This document shows positions 59,456 through 64,000 of a stretch of 64,000 nucleotides of DNA, piece by piece. Under the pieces are notes generated by a model that was not told the origin of the DNA, ran no database searches, and saw nothing but the letters and a program-made list of their open reading frames with translations. The position numbers and the translations under genes were made by a program. Positions within the stretch are counted from its first letter, which is position 1; every line of letters begins with the position of its first letter. Source of the stretch: Bryum argenteum (Eukaryota > Streptophyta > Bryopsida > Bryales > Bryaceae); contig CM073326.1 in NCBI GenBank assembly GCA_037043015.1, positions 14,764,345 to 14,828,344 of the forward strand. The letters run 5' to 3'.

Positions 59456-59474
59456 GAAATGCGGTCCGCATTTC
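59456..59474. repeat. 19-bp perfect palindrome
   Basis: GAAATGCGG, one base, then CCGCATTTC. It lies 20 bp after the minisatellite. Confidence 0.85.
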
Positions 59475-60293
59475 AGGAGCATAAGTGAGATTTTGGGAGA
59501 TAGTTTTCCTTCAGGGATTTTAGTCTTTTGCAATGACTCTGTCCATGACCTTCTCTTTGGAGGCATGAGGGAATTAGTTGTATACATGGTTTCATGTGGT
59601 TTCGTATACAATATGATGTATATATTTTTCATATGGATTAAGTATATGATTTATAGTGCATGTTGTAATTATGATTTTATAAGGACTTAAATGAACATAT
59701 AATATGGTTTTGATATACATTGTACTGTATATGATGCCTACACAATTTTTGTATTCATAGGGTTTTAATGTACAAACTACCATATATTATCAGTTGGTTA
59801 CATGTAATCTACAAAGTAAGTTCTACTTTCCATCATTTGTATTTTATGGTCTTCAGTATAGTGTATTTAGTATATTACTGCACAAAAGACAAGAAATTGC
59901 AACCAACTTATGTAGTTGGCGTCCTCCTTGTTTTTTCGTACAACTTTACAATTATTTTAATAGCATACAAAATGTATATAACATACGAGAGATGAGATCT
60001 TCGAGCATTCATCCACAGAGATGGACAGAAACCATCCACACAGGCATGCGCAAGTGTAAACAGAGGTTCGAAAGGAAAATCCAGCTTATCTGGATTCCAC
60101 TCCTGCAGCCAATCAAATCACTCAAATGAGTACCCCATTCACACTTGCACTCGCATTCACCCTTCAGGAAACCATCCCTTCCATTCCATAGCAACAAGCT
60201 TCGGGGACAATCCCTCCGGCAACCGAAGAAATTGCCGCTGCAATTACTTCCATTTTCCATTCCGTTTTGTGGCTTTGGAAAATTTGAGAAAGG

Positions 60294-63200
60294 ATGGAGA
60301 GAGTTGCGGCGATGGCGTCGACGAGCTCGTCGTTGCTGGCGACCACGGTGGTCGGAGGGAAGCAGCGGTCAAATGTGCAGAGCCTTGCTTCTTGCAAAGC
60401 ATTCTCCAGCGGGCTGAAGCTTCAGGGAGGATTTTCCCAAGCAGTAGTGCGCAGCAATGTTGTGGTGAGAGTCGTAAGCAAGCAAGCTGCGGTTTCTACT
60501 CCTACGAAAGAAAATGCGGTTCAGAAAGAGGTTTGCGATTGCGTCGTTGTTGGAGCTGGAATCTCTGGTTTGTGTACTGCGCAAGCCCTCGCTACCAGGT
60601 ATGCGCCGATTGCCTTTTATCTTCATCAATTGTAGGTTTCAAATATTTTCTGTACCTCCGCAAACCGGTGAGATGGCATAATTCGGATTCCTGAAAAGAA
60701 GAAGAAAGTGCATGTCCGATTTTGCTGAAATTGGATCATGAATTTGTTTTTTGCGGCTAATTATGCAACTTCTCTGTAGTCTGGATACCTTATCATGCAA
60801 AGGTTTATGAATGGAATCGATTTTCTTCATCGTTATATTGAATCGAGTCGAAATTTTATTTCGCCAGCACTAGTTGAGAATGTTTGCTCAGACTTGGACT
60901 GAGAAACTTCTTTTGTGCCCGTCAGAATGCAGCATGGGGTTTAGTCTGACATTGGTTATCCCTTGTCGTATGCGAGACATTAGGACATTATTTTGGATTT
61001 TTGTACAGAGCGTTTGTTTTTGCATTTTACTACGTAGTTCTTACAAGGTTTTTAGTGTAGTTCAATTTTACGTGAGCGTAGCTGGTTACTGAGCTAGCTC
61101 ATGCGAGGGGTTTTTGTAGGCATGGATCTGTTGTGAGCAATGTCTTAGTCACGGAAGCAAGAGATCGAGTGGGAGGGAACATCACGACAGTAGAAGGCGA
61201 TGGATTTCTGTGGGAGGAAGGTCCCAACAGCTTTCAACCCAACGATTCCATGTTGGCTGCTGCGGTACATTACCTTCCCCGGCTCTGGCTTAATGTTGCA
61301 TTTTCTGCAGGATCTTCAATAGTGTTTCTGCTGCATTGAACCATTTGATATCTTTGTTCCGCTATGATTGACGTTTGACTCATGCATACGACTGATTGTA
61401 TTGAAATTGGAATTGTTGCAGATAGACAGTGGGTTGAAGGACGAATTGGTCTTGGGAGATCCACAGTCTCCTCGCTATGTATTGTGGGGAGGCCGATTGC
61501 GACCTGTTCCTGCAGGTATTATTTTCCATTTTCCACAATCTCATTCGTTATGATTTTGAAGCATGGCCGAATTCGCGTTATCACTCCTTGGGTGAGCCTA
61601 AACACAAGTGTAGTCTTGTTAATGCTATTTTTTTCACTTTTGCAGGACCGGCCGATCTACCATTCTTTGATCTTCTCAGCATTTTTGGGAAGCTACGGGC
61701 TGGATTTGGAGCCATGGGATTGAGGCCAGCTGCTCCAGTAAGTCGATATCTATGCTTTATTTTGAAGTTGCGATTTTTCCAAATGAAGAAGTACTCATTG
61801 AGCTTATGGTGTAATCTAGGGCCGGGAGGAATCAGTGAAGGAATTTGTGACTCGTAACCTGGGTCAAGAGGTTTTTGAGCGTTTGATCGAGCCATTCTGT
61901 TCGGGTAAGGAAGCAGTCCTTTTGTGTTCATATTTCCCGTGTGACAAGCGCTTACTCGCTCTTTGGTAGAAAGGCTCCCTAAGTGGAGTAAATATTCGTT
62001 TTCGGCAGGGGACAACCCATTGACTTAGATATACTGCAGGTGTGTATGCTGGAGATCCTTCAAAGCTGAGCATGAAAGCTGCATTCGGCAAGGTGTGGAA
62101 GCTGGAGGAAATCGGTGGAAGTATTATTGGCGGCACGTTTAAGATGATTCAAGACAAGAAAAAGAACCCGCCACCCCCTCGCGATGAGTAAGTGCCGTCC
62201 CTTCTCCATTATGGTTCAATCACAACGCTGCTCTTCGAGATAAATGCTGATCAACCTCTCTCAATTGTAGTTTTGTCATACTTTACGAGCACTAATCTCT
62301 CCCATGTGCCTTTACGATAGGAAGCTGTGATGGAGTGGTTTTTGAGTTAGAGCATCATATACGTTTCTTGTGCTTTGCAGGCGACTACCAAAACCGAAGG
62401 GACAGACTGTGGGGTCATTCAAAAAGGGATTGATTACCCTCCCTAATGCAATCGCCGCACAGTAAGGCTCTATGTCAACTTCTATGCACCTTAAGGAAGA
62501 CTTTCCAATTCTCATTTTGGAAGTACTTGGCTATTTCCAGCTTTATGTTCACGTTTGTGACCTTCCTGAATTGGACTCATGTTCATTCTTGATCTGATTT
62601 TTTGTAGACTAGGTGACAAAGTGAAGTTGAATTGGAAGCTTACTGCGATCAAGAAAACAGATGCGGGCTACACCTTGACGTACGAGACACCTGATGGAAC
62701 AGAAACTGTACAAGCACGATCTCTGGTGCTTACTGTTCCTGCATACGTCGCAAAGGAGATTCTGCGCCCCATCTCCGTGAGTCCCTATCCTTTTCTAAAA
62801 TAGTCGAAAGTAGATAATTATTCATCACTAGCTAAAAGAAAATTTTCATGTAGTTGGCAAATCATTTCTAGCATGTGATAGTGCTACACTGCATGGAACA
62901 TGAACCCATGTATGATGTTGGCTCTTTGGACATAAACTGAAAATTTGGAAATATTTACTCTCGATACCCTATTCTCTTTTTGATACATTTGGGTTGATTG
63001 ATCAGGAAGGGGCAGCTGAGGCGCTCTCGCAGTTTTATTACCCTCCAGTGTGTGCCTGTACCATCTCATACCCATTGTCGGCCTTACGTGAAGACCGCTT
63101 AACGGACGGAAAGCTATTTGGGTTTGGGCAGCTGCATCCCCGTAGCCAAGGTGTACAGACACTAGGTATGCTCCCACTAACTAAAGCAACTCCTGACAAT

Positions 63201-63844
63201 TCGTTCATTTTAGAACTGTGTGGTCATCATCAGATCGAGAGCTTTCATCCGTTATTTCACTGACCATCTGTTCTCCTTTTCTACCAGGTACCATCTACAG
63301 CTCCTCATTGTTCCCAAACAGAGCGCCCGAGGAACGTGTGCTACTCTTGAACTACATTGGTGGTGCTCAATTCCCACAAATCACTGAGAAGGTAAAATAT
63401 GCTCACAATTGTGCTGTTAGTACAGCTTGCCCTTACTTCAAAAGATTTTCATCAATACTGATTGAAGAATGTGTTGCACATTTCGATGTTGTTGCGTTTG
63501 GGTAGCTACTCACAATGTAAACAATCGTGATTCTGCAGAGTGAGGAGGAGATTGTGAAGACAGTGGACAAGGACCTACGAACGATGCTGTTGAAGCCCAA
63601 TGCACCTGCTCCTCAAACTCACGGAGTACGAACATGGCCCAAAGCTATCCCGCAATTCACCATCGGCCATCTTGATCACTTGGAGAATGCCAAGGAAGCT
63701 CTCAGGAGTGCGAATTACGACGGGCTGTTTCTGGGCGGCAACTACGTTGTCGGCGTTGCCCTTGGCCGATGCGTTGAAGGTGCGTATGAAAGCGCACAGG
63801 CTATCTCACAATATGTGAGCCAGTTGCCTGCTAAGACTGGTTAG
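60294..63844 (+). CDS. PPOX1: Protoporphyrinogen IX oxidase, plastid type
   Basis: FAD enzyme that oxidises protoporphyrinogen IX to protoporphyrin IX, the last step shared by heme and chlorophyll synthesis, on plastid membranes. Eleven exons join in phase (562 aa): 60294-60598, 61120-61264, 61422-61515, 61646-61737, 61820-61904, 62040-62187, 62381-62461, 62608-62776, 63006-63165, 63288-63391, 63539-63844. The first ~75 residues are a Ser/Ala/Val-rich transit peptide. The FAD motif [11 protein letters not shown] is at about 83-93; [30 protein letters not shown]-type [17 protein letters not shown] and the C-terminal [20 protein letters not shown] are typical. Length and exon structure look complete. 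The family is the target of diphenyl-ether herbicides. Confidence 0.96.
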
Positions 63845-64000
63845 ATTACAACTCTAGCATCTAGGAACAATTTTTGAAATGTTCTGGCGAGCATCTTGTA
63901 TGTAAGTTTTTCAACTTTCTGAGGCACTTCTTTTTTAACATCTTTTTCAGCAACCATGCCACTGATACGACGTTCTTTGCTTGTAGTAAATCATGTCTTA
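63845..64000 (+). other. 3' flank of PPOX1
   Basis: Presumed 3' untranslated sequence. I see nothing else before the window ends. Confidence 0.6.

Larger units (their letters stand above)
57880..60293. other. AT-rich intergenic DNA with a GC-rich minisatellite
   Basis: The stretch is mostly AT-rich and non-coding, interrupted by the GC-rich repeat at 59283-59435 and a palindrome at 59456-59474. The last few hundred bases are promoter and leader of the PPOX gene. I see no other gene. Confidence 0.5.

Noticed and set aside
59196-59471. Pro/Asp- or Gly-rich ORFs over the minisatellite
   Set aside because: They are translations of a simple C-rich repeat open in several frames.
1-64000. CRISPR arrays, bacterial operons or prophage
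   Set aside because: No spaced direct repeats of CRISPR type, and genes have spliceosomal introns; the DNA is eukaryotic nuclear.

Overview
The window reads as nuclear DNA of a land plant, most likely a moss or another bryophyte. Evidence: GT-AG introns mostly of about 55-900 bp, plastid and mitochondrial targeting extensions, an L-type lectin receptor kinase, a kinase type I associate with mosses, plant telo-box motifs, and a plant-type U1 snRNA gene with USE and TATA elements. I cannot name the species. Gene bodies are mixed-GC; the DNA between them is AT-rich and full of non-coding repeats.

Left part (1-18.7 kb): a receptor-kinase neighbourhood built from a repeated unit. The unit is an L-type lectin receptor kinase (LecRK, + strand) followed by a type II membrane glycosyltransferase-like gene (- strand). 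Three units can be traced. Unit A (about 2.85-7.8 kb) has an intact LecRK and no glycosyltransferase. Unit B (about 8.1-11.7 kb) has a LecRK reduced to its first ~85 codons and a frameshifted glycosyltransferase fragment. Unit C (about 11.7-18.4 kb) has an intact LecRK and a nearly complete glycosyltransferase with one in-frame stop. Foldback elements lie in and beside the units.

Middle (18.7-44.4 kb): an intronless alternative NAD(P)H dehydrogenase (-), a six-exon AT-rich TMEM245/AI-2E-type membrane protein (-), a thioredoxin-fold protein (+), and a head-to-head pair with plastid-type N-termini: an 11-exon ABC-F ATPase (-) and a 10-exon ABC1K atypical kinase (+). Between them lie a perfect Stowaway-type MITE, SINE-related sequence, a short inverted-repeat element, and an element flanked by TTAA whose pre-insertion site survives in a neighbouring duplicate.

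Right part (44.4-64 kb): a single-exon kinase with a helical N-terminal domain (+); a 3.5-kb nest of TTAA/CCC-ended elements that also holds a SINE with a 12-bp target duplication; a TXNDC9/phosducin-like gene (+); a U1 snRNA gene (+); ribosomal protein eL31 (-); and an 11-exon plastid protoporphyrinogen oxidase (+). Plant genes are not operonic. The only arrangement suggesting shared regulation is the divergent ABC-F/ABC1K pair.

Exon borders were assigned by hand from GT-AG sites, reading phase and family knowledge. Joins for LecRK-A, LecRK-C, TMEM245-like, ABC-F, TXNDC9-like, eL31 and PPOX are in phase throughout. The ABC1K exon 1-2 join and the glycosyltransferase middle are unresolved.
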